A stretch of 5,553 nt of DNA from Planctomycetota bacterium (GTDB lineage Bacteria > Planctomycetota > UBA8108 > UBA1146 > JAJFFE01): positions 1-5,553 of the forward strand of contig JAGQRC010000293.1 of the NCBI GenBank assembly GCA_020425835.1, given 5' to 3'. Under the pieces are notes generated by a model. The model ran no database searches and was not told the origin of the DNA. It was given only the letters and a program-made list of their open reading frames with translations. A program made the translations under genes and the position numbers. Of this stretch, positions 5,550 to 5,553 are shown in pieces. Numbering within the stretch: the stretch's first letter is position 1; each line of letters begins with the position of its first letter.

Positions 5550-5553
5550 CGCG

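Noticed and set aside
5503..5553. Possible C-terminal end of a minus-strand gene (16 codons then TGA)
   Set aside because: The fragment is too short to judge, matches no motif, and a hairpin spans most of it. It would need the sequence beyond the right edge.

Overview
The window is high-GC DNA that most likely comes from a member of the Planctomycetota. The best lineage clue is the large secreted protein at 3410-5290. It joins FG-GAP repeats and an ASPIC/UnbV domain to a DCNGN...PDEC calcium-binding-like segment and a duplicated dockerin-like tail with the RGD.DGNG.VDL.D...LSYLFLGG pattern, a style common in that phylum. The placement is inferred from sequence style; no marker gene for taxonomy lies in the window.

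Layout from left to right. Positions 1-198 (minus) hold the first 66 codons of a TpsA-type exoprotein: a signal peptide followed by the start of a haemagglutinin/TPS domain. Positions 294-2150 (minus) encode its outer-membrane partner TpsB (ShlB/FhaC/Omp85 family). Together they form a two-partner secretion operon in the order tpsB-tpsA, cut off by the left edge. A divergent intergenic region (2151-2347) carries a near-perfect palindrome and a possible tpsB promoter. A GNAT acetyltransferase follows on plus (2348-2929). It converges on a 58-residue minus-strand gene (2942-3118) that has a good ribosome-binding site but is not recognisable with confidence. Next come a weak terminator-like hairpin (3170-3202), a complete tRNA-Arg(UCU) with encoded CCA (3255-3331, minus), and the CRTAC1-like secreted protein (3410-5290, minus). 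Upstream of that gene lies a convincing sigma-70-type promoter embedded in a 10-bp inverted repeat. The last 150 bases show no supported gene, only a compact hairpin at the right edge.

How they work together: tpsB and tpsA should act as a pair. TpsB inserts in the outer membrane and threads the TpsA exoprotein to the cell surface. The CRTAC1-like protein is also exported, so two of the three large genes concern the cell surface or exterior. Nothing in the sequence links the acetyltransferase, the tRNA or the small gene to secretion. All four minus-strand protein genes start with GTG or TTG rather than ATG, each behind a clear purine-rich Shine-Dalgarno sequence. Many long overlapping open frames on the opposite strand are by-products of high GC content.

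I did not find a clearly undescribed system. The items most worth a second look are the cut-off TPS exoprotein, the unusual first POTRA region of TpsB, the small gene beside the tRNA, and the repeat-bracketed promoter.
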